A DNA stretch of 64,000 nt from Thermincola carboxydiphila (lineage in GTDB: Bacteria; Bacillota; Thermincolia; Thermincolales; UBA2595): NCBI GenBank assembly GCA_016841325.1, contig JAENZJ010000003.1, positions 1-64,000 of the forward strand, in the 5' to 3' direction. The notes beneath the pieces are model-generated. The model worked only from the letters and a program-made list of their open reading frames with translations. It ran no database searches and was not told where the DNA came from. Below, piece by piece: positions 40,473 to 50,019 of the stretch. The position numbers and the translations under genes are program-made. Position 1 is the stretch's first letter, and the number at the start of each line of letters is the position of its first letter.

Positions 40473-40730
40473 TCACTTTACCGGTTCTACATTATTTGCT
40501 ATATGGCACTTATTACAGAAGTTTTCTTTGGTATGGCCAAACTGTTTACTGTGACAATCCAGACAGAACCTGTCAGGGTCACCACGGCGTTCTGTAATCA
40601 CTCCGTGTTCCTGCATCCATTCATCAGGGTTCCCGTGCTGAGTGCGGTTTACATAAAAATAGACTACAACAACCAACGCCACTGCAATCAAAATTGTGAT
40701 AAGGTTCTTTCTGTTTATCACCCTACCCAC
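40473..40730 (-). CDS. Membrane-anchored small dihaem cytochrome c
   Basis: 85 aa. One N-terminal transmembrane helix (LITILIAVALVVVVYFYV) and two haem motifs, CLDCH and CNKCH, 14 residues apart, with a further His nearby for axial ligation. It resembles the tail of NapC/NrfH-type or Peptococcaceae small cytochromes but is much shorter. It may pass electrons from the membrane outward. It begins 92 bases after the hemL stop. Confidence 0.85.
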   Translation of the reverse strand: MGRVINRKNLITILIAVALVVVVYFYVNRTQHGNPDEWMQEHGVITERRGDPDRFCLDCHSKQFGHTKENFCNKCHIANNVEPVK

Positions 40731-40822
40731 TCCTTACCAGATTTAAATTATTCGACAAAAAGTAACGTTTTTCCTCTGTTTAATTGAAAAATCTCCCTGT
40801 TTGGGAGTAATTTTTTGAGTTT

Positions 40823-42115
40823 TTAAAATACCTCACAAAATGCCTCATAAGCTGCGGCAATGGTCCTGTCAATGTCGGCATCGGTGTGGGCCAGGGAGAC
40901 AAACGCAGCCTCAAACTGTGACGGTGCCAGGTAAATACCTTTCTCCAGCATTAACCTAAAGAAGGCAGCAAATTTGTCAGTATCGGAACTGCAGGCAGTT
41001 GCAAAATCAATCACCTGCTCACCGGTGAAGAAGGTACACACCATTGACCCAACCCGGTTAAAGGAGACTACAGCGCCGGCTTTCTCTGCCGCATCAGCAA
41101 GTCCTGCTGCCAGTCTGGATGCTTTTTGGTCCAGTTCCTCATAGATACCGGGCTTCTCCAGCTGTTTCAGGGTAACCAGGCCTGCTGTCATGGCCAGCGG
41201 GTTTCCCGACAGGGTCCCGGCCTGGTAGATAGGGCCTATGGGAGCAATTTTCTCCATGATTTCTTTTCTGCCGCCATATGCGCCTACCGGGAGACCACCA
41301 CCGATTACCTTTCCGAGACAGGTCATGTCAGGCTCAATGCCAAAACGCACCTGAGCCCCGCCATAAGCTACCCTGAACCCCGTCATTACTTCATCAAATA
41401 TCAGCAGGGCGCCATATTTCCCGGTAACTTCCCGGAGTCCTTCCAAAAATCCGGGTTGGGGAGGGACAACACCCATATTGCCGGCCACCGGCTCCACAAT
41501 AACGGCCGCAATGTCTTCACCCTCCAGCTCAAATATCTTTTTTACCATCTCCAGGTCATTAAACCGGGCCGTAATCGTGTTCACCGCAATGTTCTCCGGC
41601 ACCCCGGGACTGGTAGGCACTCCCAGGGTCAGCGCCCCCGAACCTGCTTTGATCAGCAGGGAATCGGCATGCCCATGATAACAGCCCTCGAACTTGACTA
41701 TTTTATTCCTCCCGGTATATCCCCGGGCAACTCTTAATGCGCTCATGGTCGCCTCTGTACCGGAATTGACCATCCTGACCATATCCATTGCCGGAAAAGC
41801 ATCAACAATGGTTTTGGCCATTTCAGTCTCCAGTTCGGTTGGCGCTCCATAACTGGTCCCCTTCTCCAGGTATGATTTCAGGGCCTCAACAACTTCAGGA
41901 TGCCTGTGTCCGAGAATCATAGGACCCCATGACCCAACGTAATCTATGTACTCATTCCCGTCAGTATCATAAATTTTTGAGCCATTAGCCTTCTCAATGA
42001 ACACAGGGTTATGTCCCACAGATTTAAAAGCCCTTACCGGACTGTTGACCCCTCCCGGAATATACTTTTGGGCCTCCTCAAAAAGTTTCATGGACTGACT
42101 GTAGCCTTTATGCAT
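40823..42115 (-). CDS. hemL: Glutamate-1-semialdehyde 2,1-aminomutase
   Basis: About 430 aa from ATG at 42115 behind AAAGGTGG; the upstream part of the frame has no support. All key segments are present: [20 protein letters not shown], the PLP phosphate site [24 protein letters not shown], and the PLP lysine in [11 protein letters not shown] (near 266). It makes 5-aminolaevulinate from glutamate semialdehyde in the C5 pathway begun by HemA. Confidence 0.96.
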   Translation of the reverse strand: MHKGYSQSMKLFEEAQKYIPGGVNSPVRAFKSVGHNPVFIEKANGSKIYDTDGNEYIDYVGSWGPMILGHRHPEVVEALKSYLEKGTSYGAPTELETEMAKTIVDAFPAMDMVRMVNSGTEATMSALRVARGYTGRNKIVKFEGCYHGHADSLLIKAGSGALTLGVPTSPGVPENIAVNTITARFNDLEMVKKIFELEGEDIAAVIVEPVAGNMGVVPPQPGFLEGLREVTGKYGALLIFDEVMTGFRVAYGGAQVRFGIEPDMTCLGKVIGGGLPVGAYGGRKEIMEKIAPIGPIYQAGTLSGNPLAMTAGLVTLKQLEKPGIYEELDQKASRLAAGLADAAEKAGAVVSFNRVGSMVCTFFTGEQVIDFATACSSDTDKFAAFFRLMLEKGIYLAPSQFEAAFVSLAHTDADIDRTIAAAYEAFCEVF

Positions 42116-42197
42116 ACTTATACCACCTTTCCCAAGATTTACGCCGCCAATAGCGCACATTTTATTGTTCCCACAGGTTTGCTTTATAATTATGTAA

Positions 42198-42258
42198 AAG
42201 GTAGAGAAGTACATCAGCTGCCAACTCCTTCCGGGGCAGCCCGGTGCCTCTCTACCTT
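42198..42258 (-). other. Structured hairpin between nirJ2/ahbD and hemL
   Basis: Outer stem AAGGTAGAGA/TCTCTACCTT (42249-42258 with 42198-42207) and inner stem GGCAGC/GCTGCC. It is transcribed as part of the haem operon leader to hemL. A short T-run follows on the minus strand. It might be an attenuator or a processing site. Confidence 0.55.
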
Positions 42259-42292
42259 ATTTTACGTTATCCTGTCACTGCACCTAACAGCC

Positions 42293-43288
42293 TCAATAAC
42301 CTTTTCTTCCCTGGTACAGGCACCACGGTTCTTCAGCCATATAGTCACCTTCATTATAAAATGCAGCCCTGGCCCGGCAGCCCCCGCAGACTTTCTTGTA
42401 ACCACAGGTGCCGCAGCCGCCCTTGTAGTCCATTGTCCTCAGGGTCTGGAAAACCTCGCTGTTGGCCCATATTTCACTAAACGGTGTTTCCCTGACATTA
42501 CCGACTTCCATGTCCATATAGGCACATGGCTGAACCTTGCCCTTGGGACCGATAATACAGTATGATGTCCCTGCCAGACACCCGCGCCCAAACCTGAGGT
42601 CCATCCCCATCTGTTTGGCAATCCTCATAAACTGGGGTGCACAGGTGGGTTTTAGCTCAATATCGACCTGCTGCTGTTTTTTCATAATCCGTGTCAGGAT
42701 TTCTTCATACTGTTCCGCCCTGAGGGACTCTTCCTCAATATTTTTAGCCCTTCCGGTGGGAACCAGAAAGAAGAAGTGGTGGGCCTTGGCTCCCAAATCA
42801 ACGGCAAAATCGGTGATTGCCTCGGCCTCATTCCAGTTCCAGTCCATCAGGGTAGTATGAATCTGGAAAGGAACCCCGGCAGTATGGCAGTTCTTCATTC
42901 CCCGTACCGCGCCGTCCCAGGCCCCTTTAAGCTTCCTGAGTTCATCGTGTTTTTCCCTGTCAAGGCTGTCCAGGCTGATGCCAACCCCGTCGACACCAAT
43001 TTCTTTTAACCTTTGGGCCACCTCAGGTGTAATCAGTGTACCATTGGTACCGAACACCGTAATCAGGCCCAGTTTTTTGGAGTATTCGGCCAGTTCAAAG
43101 ATATCCGGTCTCATAAAGGGTTCTCCGCCGCTGAAAATCATGATTTTGAATCCAGCTTTTTTAATCTCATCAAGCAGGGCTTTCCCTTCCTCTGTATTCA
43201 GTTCTTCATCTGCCCTGGCGCCGGCATCCCGGTAACAGTGATCACAGTACATGTTGCATTGATTTGTTGTGTTCCAGGAAATGATCAT
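42293..43288 (-). CDS. Radical SAM haem-biosynthesis protein (NirJ2/AhbD type)
   Basis: About 331 aa. The ATG at 43288 overlaps the hemB stop (TAATG) and has AGGAGG upstream. CxxxCxxC at residues 11, 15, 18 (CNMYCDHC) binds the SAM [4Fe-4S] cluster. A second Cys group near the end (CGTCGYKKVCGGC) binds an auxiliary cluster. It fits the NirJ2/AhbD kind of enzyme, which turns Fe-coproporphyrin III into haem b in the sirohaem route; AhbC (NirJ1) is the alternative. ahbA/B are not in the window. Confidence 0.85.
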   Translation of the reverse strand: MIISWNTTNQCNMYCDHCYRDAGARADEELNTEEGKALLDEIKKAGFKIMIFSGGEPFMRPDIFELAEYSKKLGLITVFGTNGTLITPEVAQRLKEIGVDGVGISLDSLDREKHDELRKLKGAWDGAVRGMKNCHTAGVPFQIHTTLMDWNWNEAEAITDFAVDLGAKAHHFFFLVPTGRAKNIEEESLRAEQYEEILTRIMKKQQQVDIELKPTCAPQFMRIAKQMGMDLRFGRGCLAGTSYCIIGPKGKVQPCAYMDMEVGNVRETPFSEIWANSEVFQTLRTMDYKGGCGTCGYKKVCGGCRARAAFYNEGDYMAEEPWCLYQGRKGY

Positions 43289-44271
43289 TACTGTTCCTCC
43301 TTTAGCCATTTGGCAACATCTTTTGCATGATAAGTTATGACAATATCTGCACCGGCCCTTTTCATCCCTGTCAGGGCTTCCATGACCACCCTTTTTTCAT
43401 CGAGCCAGCCATTTTGGGCAGCTGCCTTGACCATGGCAAACTCACCGCTGACATTATAAGCTGCTACAGGCATATTGAATTCATCTTTGATTCTCCTGAT
43501 AATATCAAGATAAGGCAGGGCCGGTTTAACCATCACAATGTCCGCCCCTTCCTCCACATCAAGCCAAACTTCCTTCAGAGCCTCATCACTGTTTGCCGGG
43601 TCCATCTGATAGCCCCTGCGGTCACCAAACTGCGGGGTTGATTCGGCAACATCCCGGAACGGTCCGTAAAACCCTGAAGCATATTTGGCTGAATATGACA
43701 TAATCGGAATGTTACTGTAACCATTAGCATCAAGGGCCTTCCTGATAGCGGCAACACGCCCGTCCATCATATCAGAAGGGGCTACCATATCAGCTCCGGC
43801 CACCGCATATGACAGGGCAATCTTCGCCAGGACCTCAATTGTCTGGTCATTGAGTACATTACCCTTTTCATCCAGGATGCCGCAGTGTCCGTGACTGGTG
43901 TATTCACACATACAGAGGTCCGGAATCACCAGGAGGTCAGGGTATTTCTGCTTAATTTCCCTGATGGCACGCTGGACTGCTTCATTCTCGTCATACGCTG
44001 AAGAACCCTGGGGATCTTTATAGGCAGGGATGCCAAATAACAGCACCCCGGGAATACCCAGTTTAACGACCTCATCAACTTCCTTTAATACATTGTCAAC
44101 CGACTGCTGGGAAACCCCCGGCATTGAAGCCACGGGATTATTAACACCTTCACCGTTGGTCACAAACAAAGGATATATCAGGTCATCAGTTGTCAGGCGG
44201 TTTTCCCTGACCAGACGGCGCATATTCTCAGAACTCCTCAGCCTCCTCGCCCTTACAACCGGAAAACCCAT
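43288..44271 (-). CDS. hemB: Porphobilinogen synthase (5-aminolaevulinate dehydratase)
   Basis: 327 aa. The zinc cysteines are in [14 protein letters not shown] (near 117-129). The Schiff-base lysines lie in SYSAKYAS (near 195) and [11 protein letters not shown] (near 247). It condenses two aminolaevulinate molecules. It starts directly at the hemD stop and overlaps the radical SAM start by one base. Confidence 0.97.
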   Translation of the reverse strand: MGFPVVRARRLRSSENMRRLVRENRLTTDDLIYPLFVTNGEGVNNPVASMPGVSQQSVDNVLKEVDEVVKLGIPGVLLFGIPAYKDPQGSSAYDENEAVQRAIREIKQKYPDLLVIPDLCMCEYTSHGHCGILDEKGNVLNDQTIEVLAKIALSYAVAGADMVAPSDMMDGRVAAIRKALDANGYSNIPIMSYSAKYASGFYGPFRDVAESTPQFGDRRGYQMDPANSDEALKEVWLDVEEGADIVMVKPALPYLDIIRRIKDEFNMPVAAYNVSGEFAMVKAAAQNGWLDEKRVVMEALTGMKRAGADIVITYHAKDVAKWLKEEQ

Positions 44272-45804
44272 TTAATCCGCCTCCTGTCTTTGTATATAAT
44301 TAAGCACAGCCTGAACCAGGCCGTCTATTGTGTATGACTCTGCCTCAACATTAACCTCAAGGCCCAGTTCCCGGGCTGCTGCTGAAGTAATCGGGCCAAT
44401 GCTGGCAACCACAACGCCTTCTGTAAGCCTGGGGACATTATCAGCCCCGATTTTACTGACAAAATTCTTCACTGTTGATGAACTTGTGAAGGTAAGGACG
44501 TGGATGCGCTTGTCCTCCAGCATCTTAATAACCTCTGCGGCATCCCCGGAGCCCATCACCGTCCGGTAGGCAGTTACCTCATCAACAAGCGCACCCATTG
44601 ATTTAAGGGTGTCAGGCAGCACCTTCCTGGCGATATCCGCACGCGGCAGCAGGAATCGTTTACCACTGATATCCTGTCCCCGAAAGAGGTCGATAATGGC
44701 TTCAGCAACAAATTCATCAGGCATGAATTCGCAAAAGACCCCGTATTTTTCAATCTCTTCCCTGGTTTTGGGACCAATGGCAACTATCTTTGTATCCTTA
44801 AGGTGCCTGATATCTTTTTTGAGGTTCCGCATACGTTCCATGAAATATTGGACACCATTGACACTGGTCAAAACCAGCCAGTCATATGAATCAATTTCCG
44901 TTATAGCCCTGTCCAGTGGTCCGTAATCCCCGGGGGCTGTAATCTCTATTGTGGGAAACTCCCAGGGCTCCCCGCCCAGGAGCTCTATCTCCCTGGCCAG
45001 TACACTGGCCTGGCTGCGGGAACGTGTAATCAGGACCCTTTTGCCAAATAACGGCCTCTGTTCAAACCACATCAGTTTCTCCCTCAGGGAAACCACTTCA
45101 CCGACTACAATTATGGCCGGGTGCCCCATCCGGGCATCCCTGGCTTTTTCCACAATATTGCCAAGAACTCCGGTCACGGTTTTCTGTTCAGGTCTGGTAC
45201 CCCACCTGATAACGGCTGCCGGGGTTTCCGGCGGTCTTCCGTTGGCCGTAAGCTTTTCCACAATATATGGAAGATTGCTCATTCCCATATAAAAAACGAT
45301 GGTCCCACATCCGGTGGCAACCTTATCCCATTCGACTGATGTATCTTCTTTGGTTGGGTCTTCGTTTCCGGTGATAATTGCCAGAGTGGAATTGTAATCA
45401 CGGTGGGTTACAGGGATTCCGGCATAAGCGGGGACTGCAATGCCGGAAGTAATTCCGGGAACTACCTCAAAGGGAATGTCATGTTCCAGGAGGAATTCTG
45501 CCTCCTCACCACCCCTGCCAAACACAAAGGGGTCACCGCCTTTGAGCCTGGTAACCGTTTTTCCTTCCCGGGCCTTTTCAACAAGGACTCGGTTAATCTC
45601 ATCCTGTTTCAGGGTATGCCTGACAGGAGACTTCCCCGCATAAATCAGTTCCGCTCCCGGTTTTGCGTGGGATAACAGCCTTGGGCTGGACAGCCTGTCA
45701 TATACGATAACATCTGCGGTCTGAATACATTCCAGGCCTTTCACTGTAATAAGTTTGGGGTCTCCGGGCCCCGCACCTACCAGATATACTCTGCCGTTTT
45801 TCAT
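44272..45804 (-). CDS. cobA-hemD: Uroporphyrinogen-III methyltransferase / synthase fusion
   Basis: 510 aa. The N-terminal 250 residues are CobA/SUMT: YLVGAGPGDPKLITVKG at the start and GGDPFVFGRGGEEAEFL in the middle. The C-terminal 250 residues are HemD: VLITRSRSQASVL, and TFTSSSTVKNF near 430. The fusion turns hydroxymethylbilane into uroporphyrinogen III and then precorrin-2, leading to sirohaem. Confidence 0.95.
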   Translation of the reverse strand: MKNGRVYLVGAGPGDPKLITVKGLECIQTADVIVYDRLSSPRLLSHAKPGAELIYAGKSPVRHTLKQDEINRVLVEKAREGKTVTRLKGGDPFVFGRGGEEAEFLLEHDIPFEVVPGITSGIAVPAYAGIPVTHRDYNSTLAIITGNEDPTKEDTSVEWDKVATGCGTIVFYMGMSNLPYIVEKLTANGRPPETPAAVIRWGTRPEQKTVTGVLGNIVEKARDARMGHPAIIVVGEVVSLREKLMWFEQRPLFGKRVLITRSRSQASVLAREIELLGGEPWEFPTIEITAPGDYGPLDRAITEIDSYDWLVLTSVNGVQYFMERMRNLKKDIRHLKDTKIVAIGPKTREEIEKYGVFCEFMPDEFVAEAIIDLFRGQDISGKRFLLPRADIARKVLPDTLKSMGALVDEVTAYRTVMGSGDAAEVIKMLEDKRIHVLTFTSSSTVKNFVSKIGADNVPRLTEGVVVASIGPITSAAARELGLEVNVEAESYTIDGLVQAVLNYIQRQEAD

Positions 45805-45806
45805 AA

Positions 45807-46739
45807 TTATAATAACTCCTGCCTTACAGATTTTAGTATTTGGTCCGCACCCATCTCAATGAGCTTTTCAGCTAACTGCTGTCCCAGTACAGCAGCATCA
45901 TCAACAGGGCCGGAAACACTGTTCCTGATCAGTTCCTTACCGTCAAGACCGGCCACGACACCCTCAAGGGTCAACCTGTCACCGGCAACGGTTCCAAGAG
46001 CCCCGATAGGAATCTGGCAGCCGCCTTCAAGTCTCCTGAGCATAGCTCTTTCGGCCGTGATAGCAGCCTGTGAGGGAAAATGATTGAGTTTGCTGACAAT
46101 TTCATGGACCTCCCGGTCATTTTCCCTGATTTCTATACCAATGGAACCCTGTCCAACAGCAGGTAAGCTGATATCAGTTGAGAGGTATTCAGTTATCCTG
46201 TCCCCCCATCCCATACGTTCTACCCCGGCTGCTGCCAGGACAATGGCATCAAGATTATTACGCTCCAGTTTGGCCATCCTTGTGTTCAGGTTCCCTCTTA
46301 AGGACTCCAGCTGAAGGTCAGGCCTGAACCTTAAAAGCTGGGCACACCTCCTGAGGCTACTTGTCCCCACCCTGGCGCCCTCTGGCAGCTCCCTGAGAGT
46401 CTTGCCATGCCTTGAGATCACTACATCCCGCGGGTCCACCCGCTCACATATACAGCCAATCATCAGGCCCTCGGGCAGCATGGTCGGCAAGTCTTTCATA
46501 CTGTGTACAGCCAGGTCAATATTCCCTTCGAGCATTCCTACTTCAAGTTCCTTGGTGAACAGGCCCTTATCACCGATTTTTGCCAGAGCCACATCGAGAA
46601 TCTTGTCCCCCTGGGTTTTCAGGCTTACAATCCGGAAGGAGTACTCGGGATTAAGCTTTCTGAGGTTGTCCACCACCCAGTTTGTCTGCCACATTGCCAG
46701 GGCACTGTCTCTGGTGCCGACTATAATTTCCCTTGCCAT
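45807..46739 (-). CDS. hemC: Porphobilinogen deaminase (hydroxymethylbilane synthase)
   Basis: 310 aa. Typical start IIVGTRDSALAMWQTNWV, the substrate region SSLRRCAQLLRFRPDL, and the cofactor cysteine in LEGGCQIPIGA. It builds the linear tetrapyrrole. Only two bases separate it from the cobA-hemD gene. Confidence 0.97.
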   Translation of the reverse strand: MAREIIVGTRDSALAMWQTNWVVDNLRKLNPEYSFRIVSLKTQGDKILDVALAKIGDKGLFTKELEVGMLEGNIDLAVHSMKDLPTMLPEGLMIGCICERVDPRDVVISRHGKTLRELPEGARVGTSSLRRCAQLLRFRPDLQLESLRGNLNTRMAKLERNNLDAIVLAAAGVERMGWGDRITEYLSTDISLPAVGQGSIGIEIRENDREVHEIVSKLNHFPSQAAITAERAMLRRLEGGCQIPIGALGTVAGDRLTLEGVVAGLDGKELIRNSVSGPVDDAAVLGQQLAEKLIEMGADQILKSVRQELL

Positions 46740-46814
46740 GATTCTACCTCCAAATCAACTGCCATATATTTTAAAGCAACTCATACCAAACTTTTCAGGT
46801 ATTATTTTCCGGTA

Positions 46815-48275
46815 TTATTTGTTCCCTACCGCCTGGTTCTGTACCGGGTGTTCTACCGCATGACCACCGGAGTGACCCGGGTGTCCACCCGTGTTTTCCG
46901 GATGTCCGCCCGGATGTCCGCCCGGATGTCCGGCGGGATGCCCTCCGGGGTGTCCCTGGGCATCAACAGGACATTCCTCCGGCCGGGCTGCGGCAAACTG
47001 CTTTTCTTTGGGGACATCAAGGTTAAACAGGTTTTGCAGGATTTCCGTATAAAGGTGACCCTGTTTGGTCACGGCATACTTTTTCAGCTCCATTACCGGG
47101 TCATGCAGTAATTGGTTGACAATGGAATTTGTCATGGAACTGATAATCTTTTTCTCCCGCTCTGTAATATTACCCAGGCGGTTATAGGCTTTTTGCATTT
47201 CTTTCTGCCTGATTTCTTCGCCGCGCTTCTTTAATGCGGCAATGGTCGGGGTGACAAACTGCATACTTAACCATTTCCAGAACTGGTCAATTTCCTCATT
47301 GATAATTTTTTCTGCCTTCTGGGCTTCTTTCTTCCTCTGGTCGAGGTTTTTGTCAACAACATGCTGCAGTTCATCAATATCAAAAAGGTTTACCCCGGGG
47401 ACTTCTGCCGCAGCAGGGTCAACATCCCTGGGAACCGCAATATCTATAATAAAAATCTTCTTTCCTTTTCTCATTTCCATGACCTTTTCCAGGTCAGTTT
47501 TATCTATAATGCAATGAGTTGCTGCAGTTGCTGTGATCACAATATCTGCAGCAGCCATATGATCCAGGAGTTTATCAAACCGTACCGCCCTGCCGCCAAA
47601 CTGTTTCGCCAGCGCCTCAGCCTTAGTAGCGGAACGGTTGGATACAATAACACTCTCCACCCCATTGGCCACCAGGTGTTTGGCAGTCAGTTCACTCATT
47701 TTACCTGCCCCTACTACCAGTACTGTTCTTCCGTCAAGCCCTTCAAAAATCTGCCGGGCCAGCTCGACAGCAGCATAACTGATAGATACGGCATTCCGGT
47801 CAATCATTGTCTCAGTCCTGACCCTCTTACCAACAGTGATAGCCTGCTGGAAAAGGGTGTTCAGGACCCTGTTGGTGGCCCCATGTTCACAGGCTACATG
47901 GTACGCGGTTTTAACCTGCCCCAGGATCTGGGTCTCTCCGAGAATCATGGAATCAAGTCCGGAGACAACTCTAAACAGGTGGGGGATAACATCAAACAAT
48001 GTATAGGTGTAAAGATAGTTCTTAAGTTCACTATGTTCACTGCGGCAGCATCTGGAAAGGTATTCCCGTATTTTGGTCAGTCCCTTGTCAACATCCAGGA
48101 CAGCAGCGTAAATTTCGGTGCGGTTACAGGTAGACAGAATAACACAACCGCGGACTATACCGTTAGATGTCAGCTTATCCAGGTGCTTTGGCAGCGAATC
48201 CTCAGTGAAGCTCAGCTTCTCACGGATTCCCACGGGTGCAGTCCTATGATTGAGTCCAATCGTTACCAAGTACAT
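46815..48275 (-). CDS. hemA: Glutamyl-tRNA reductase with His/Gly/Pro-rich tail
   Basis: 486 aa; usual length is about 420-450. Catalytic Cys50 lies in STCNRTEIYA. The NADPH domain VLVVGAGKMSELTAKHL and the dimer helix region (ERISS-type end) are complete. The last 50 residues, beyond the family's normal end, repeat GGHPGGHP and contain nine histidines. Such tracts bind Ni, Zn or other metals; its use here is unknown. The gene overlaps the precorrin-2 dehydrogenase gene by 32 bases. Confidence 0.96.
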   Translation of the reverse strand: MYLVTIGLNHRTAPVGIREKLSFTEDSLPKHLDKLTSNGIVRGCVILSTCNRTEIYAAVLDVDKGLTKIREYLSRCCRSEHSELKNYLYTYTLFDVIPHLFRVVSGLDSMILGETQILGQVKTAYHVACEHGATNRVLNTLFQQAITVGKRVRTETMIDRNAVSISYAAVELARQIFEGLDGRTVLVVGAGKMSELTAKHLVANGVESVIVSNRSATKAEALAKQFGGRAVRFDKLLDHMAAADIVITATAATHCIIDKTDLEKVMEMRKGKKIFIIDIAVPRDVDPAAAEVPGVNLFDIDELQHVVDKNLDQRKKEAQKAEKIINEEIDQFWKWLSMQFVTPTIAALKKRGEEIRQKEMQKAYNRLGNITEREKKIISSMTNSIVNQLLHDPVMELKKYAVTKQGHLYTEILQNLFNLDVPKEKQFAAARPEECPVDAQGHPGGHPAGHPGGHPGGHPENTGGHPGHSGGHAVEHPVQNQAVGNK

Positions 48276-48900
48276 AACTTATCCGCTCCTTCACTTTTTC
48301 ACGCTGACCGTCTTTCAATAATTGGAGAATATCGGAATAGACCAGCTTCTTAAATATATCCCTGCGCTTTTCCTCATCAGGAATTTTATTTATAATGTGT
48401 TCCCTGACCTCACTCATCAGTTCAAGAAACTCGTGATATTCAGGCCCGAATTCGGTCTCCAGCTTTTCCCTGATACGTCGGGCCAGCATAGGGCTTTTAC
48501 CGTCAGTGGAGATACTGATACTTAAAGATCCCTGCCTGAAAACAGCCGGGACTATAAAATTGCAGTCTGCAGGACTGTCAACAATATTCACCAGGATATT
48601 CCGGTCATGACAGTCCCGGGCCACCCTGCGGTTAATAACAGGGACATCGGTAGCACCAATAACCAGAAAGGCATTCTCCAGGTCAGTTGTGGTATAATTT
48701 CTCCTTATTACGGTAATAGTGCCCTTTAAAGCGGCCTCCTCAAGCCAATCGGTAAGTTCGGGACTGACAACAAATACCCTGGCCCCTGATTCCAGAAGAC
48801 TCCTGACTTTTCGTTCCGCTACCTTGCCGCCGCCCACCACAAGACACTTTTTCCCGTCAAGCTTCAAATATACAGGATAATAGTTAACCAAACCAACCAC
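48244..48900 (-). CDS. Precorrin-2 dehydrogenase / sirohydrochlorin ferrochelatase-like
   Basis: 218 aa. NAD-binding CLVVGGGKVAERKVRSLLES, NIVDSPADCNFIVPAVFRQG and the ISTDGKSPMLARRIRE segment define the CysG-N/Met8 family. It oxidises precorrin-2 to sirohydrochlorin and may insert iron. Together with the fused CobA-HemD this completes sirohaem synthesis. The gene is first in the haem block, after the ccsA gene. Confidence 0.95.
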   Translation of the reverse strand: MVGLVNYYPVYLKLDGKKCLVVGGGKVAERKVRSLLESGARVFVVSPELTDWLEEAALKGTITVIRRNYTTTDLENAFLVIGATDVPVINRRVARDCHDRNILVNIVDSPADCNFIVPAVFRQGSLSISISTDGKSPMLARRIREKLETEFGPEYHEFLELMSEVREHIINKIPDEEKRRDIFKKLVYSDILQLLKDGQREKVKERISYVLGNDWTQS

Positions 48901-49060
48901 TTCCTAATCAGCCTTTTCCCGAAAGTATTGTGTATATATTCTCTGCCATATCCAATATTCCTGCAACCGGGAACCACAGTTCTTATTATAACGCAAAGGC
49001 CTGCCCTAACCAAGGGAAAATCTTTTCCAAGTTATCCCCGGCACAAACCTAAAATGTCAG

Positions 49061-49085
49061 CAAGCCATGGGTTTGCCATGGCTTG
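49061..49085 (-). other. Perfect 10-bp hairpin between ccsA and the haem genes
   Basis: CAAGCCATGG (49061-49070) pairs with CCATGGCTTG (49076-49085) across a five-base loop. On the minus strand the following tail is CTGACATTTT, weak as a terminator; on the plus strand it is TTAATTTTA. It could attenuate read-through from ccsA into the haem operon. Confidence 0.6.
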
Positions 49086-49106
49086 TTAATTTTATGATAC
49101 TATAGC

Positions 49107-49955
49107 TTAGAGCCCTCCATAAGCATGAAGCCCTGACAGGAAATAGTTTACTCCGAAGAAGGTAAACAGGACAAAGGCAAATCCAAGCACAGACATCCAG
49201 GCTGCCTTATTGCCCCGCCACCCGTAAGTAAAGCGGGCATGCAGGTAAGCAGCATAAACAAGCCAGGTAATCAGGGACCAGGTCTCCTTGGGGTCCCAGC
49301 TCCAGTAACGGCCCCAGGCAAACTCGGCCCATATGGCCCCGGTAATAATTACGGCTGATAAGAGGGGAAACCCGATGGCAATAGACTTGTAACTCATATC
49401 ATCCAGAACGTCAAGTGAAGGCATGCGCTTATTGAAGCTGCTCCGGGAATTATTGTTTTCCATTACCTTCTTAATGAGGTACATGATACTGGTCCCGCAG
49501 GACAGGGCAAAGGCTCCGTATGATACCATTGCTGTAGCCACATGGATAGTCAGCCAATTACTCTGGAGTGCCGGCATCAGGTTGCCTGCATTCCTTGCCG
49601 ATTCCGGCATCTTCATGGCAATCCAGGCCAGGAGAAACCAGGCAATGGGCATTACAAAGGCACCAATGATTTTCGTCCGGTAGCGCCATTCGGCAAACAG
49701 GTATATGGCAGCGATTCCCCAGGTAAATGAGAGCAGGAACTCATACCCGTTTACAAAAGGTGCGTGCCCGCTTATCCGCCACCTTAAAATCAGGAATGCG
49801 GTATTGGTAATAAAACCAATAACTGTGGCAATTGTCCCCAGGCGGACAAAACTCTCGTTCTTGTATCCCAGGTATATTACATAAATAAGTGATGCCACTC
49901 CGTAAGCAATGAACGTTGCCGTAAACGAATGCTGTTCAAGTGTAACCAGGTCCAT
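49107..49955 (-). CDS. ccsA: Cytochrome c biogenesis protein CcsA/CcsB-type (first copy)
   Basis: About 282 aa from ATG at 49955 behind AAGGGGTG. About eight transmembrane segments. The haem-handling WWD motif is WGRYWSWDPKETWSLITWL, with flanking histidines (IHVATAMVSYG, YAAYLHARF). It moves haem across the membrane for System II c-type cytochrome assembly. It follows resB by 55 bases. Confidence 0.95.
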   Translation of the reverse strand: MDLVTLEQHSFTATFIAYGVASLIYVIYLGYKNESFVRLGTIATVIGFITNTAFLILRWRISGHAPFVNGYEFLLSFTWGIAAIYLFAEWRYRTKIIGAFVMPIAWFLLAWIAMKMPESARNAGNLMPALQSNWLTIHVATAMVSYGAFALSCGTSIMYLIKKVMENNNSRSSFNKRMPSLDVLDDMSYKSIAIGFPLLSAVIITGAIWAEFAWGRYWSWDPKETWSLITWLVYAAYLHARFTYGWRGNKAAWMSVLGFAFVLFTFFGVNYFLSGLHAYGGL

Positions 49956-50019
49956 TAATTTCACCCCTTATATTAATTGGCTCCGTAAGTTGTACCTTCA
50001 GAGCTGCAGTTATCCACAG

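Noticed and set aside
42116-42214. N-terminal extension of hemL
   Set aside because: No homologous residues and a better ribosome site before the ATG at 42115.
47361-48353. 330-codon plus-strand frame antisense to hemA
   Set aside because: hemA and precorrin-2 dehydrogenase have all family motifs; the antisense frame has none.
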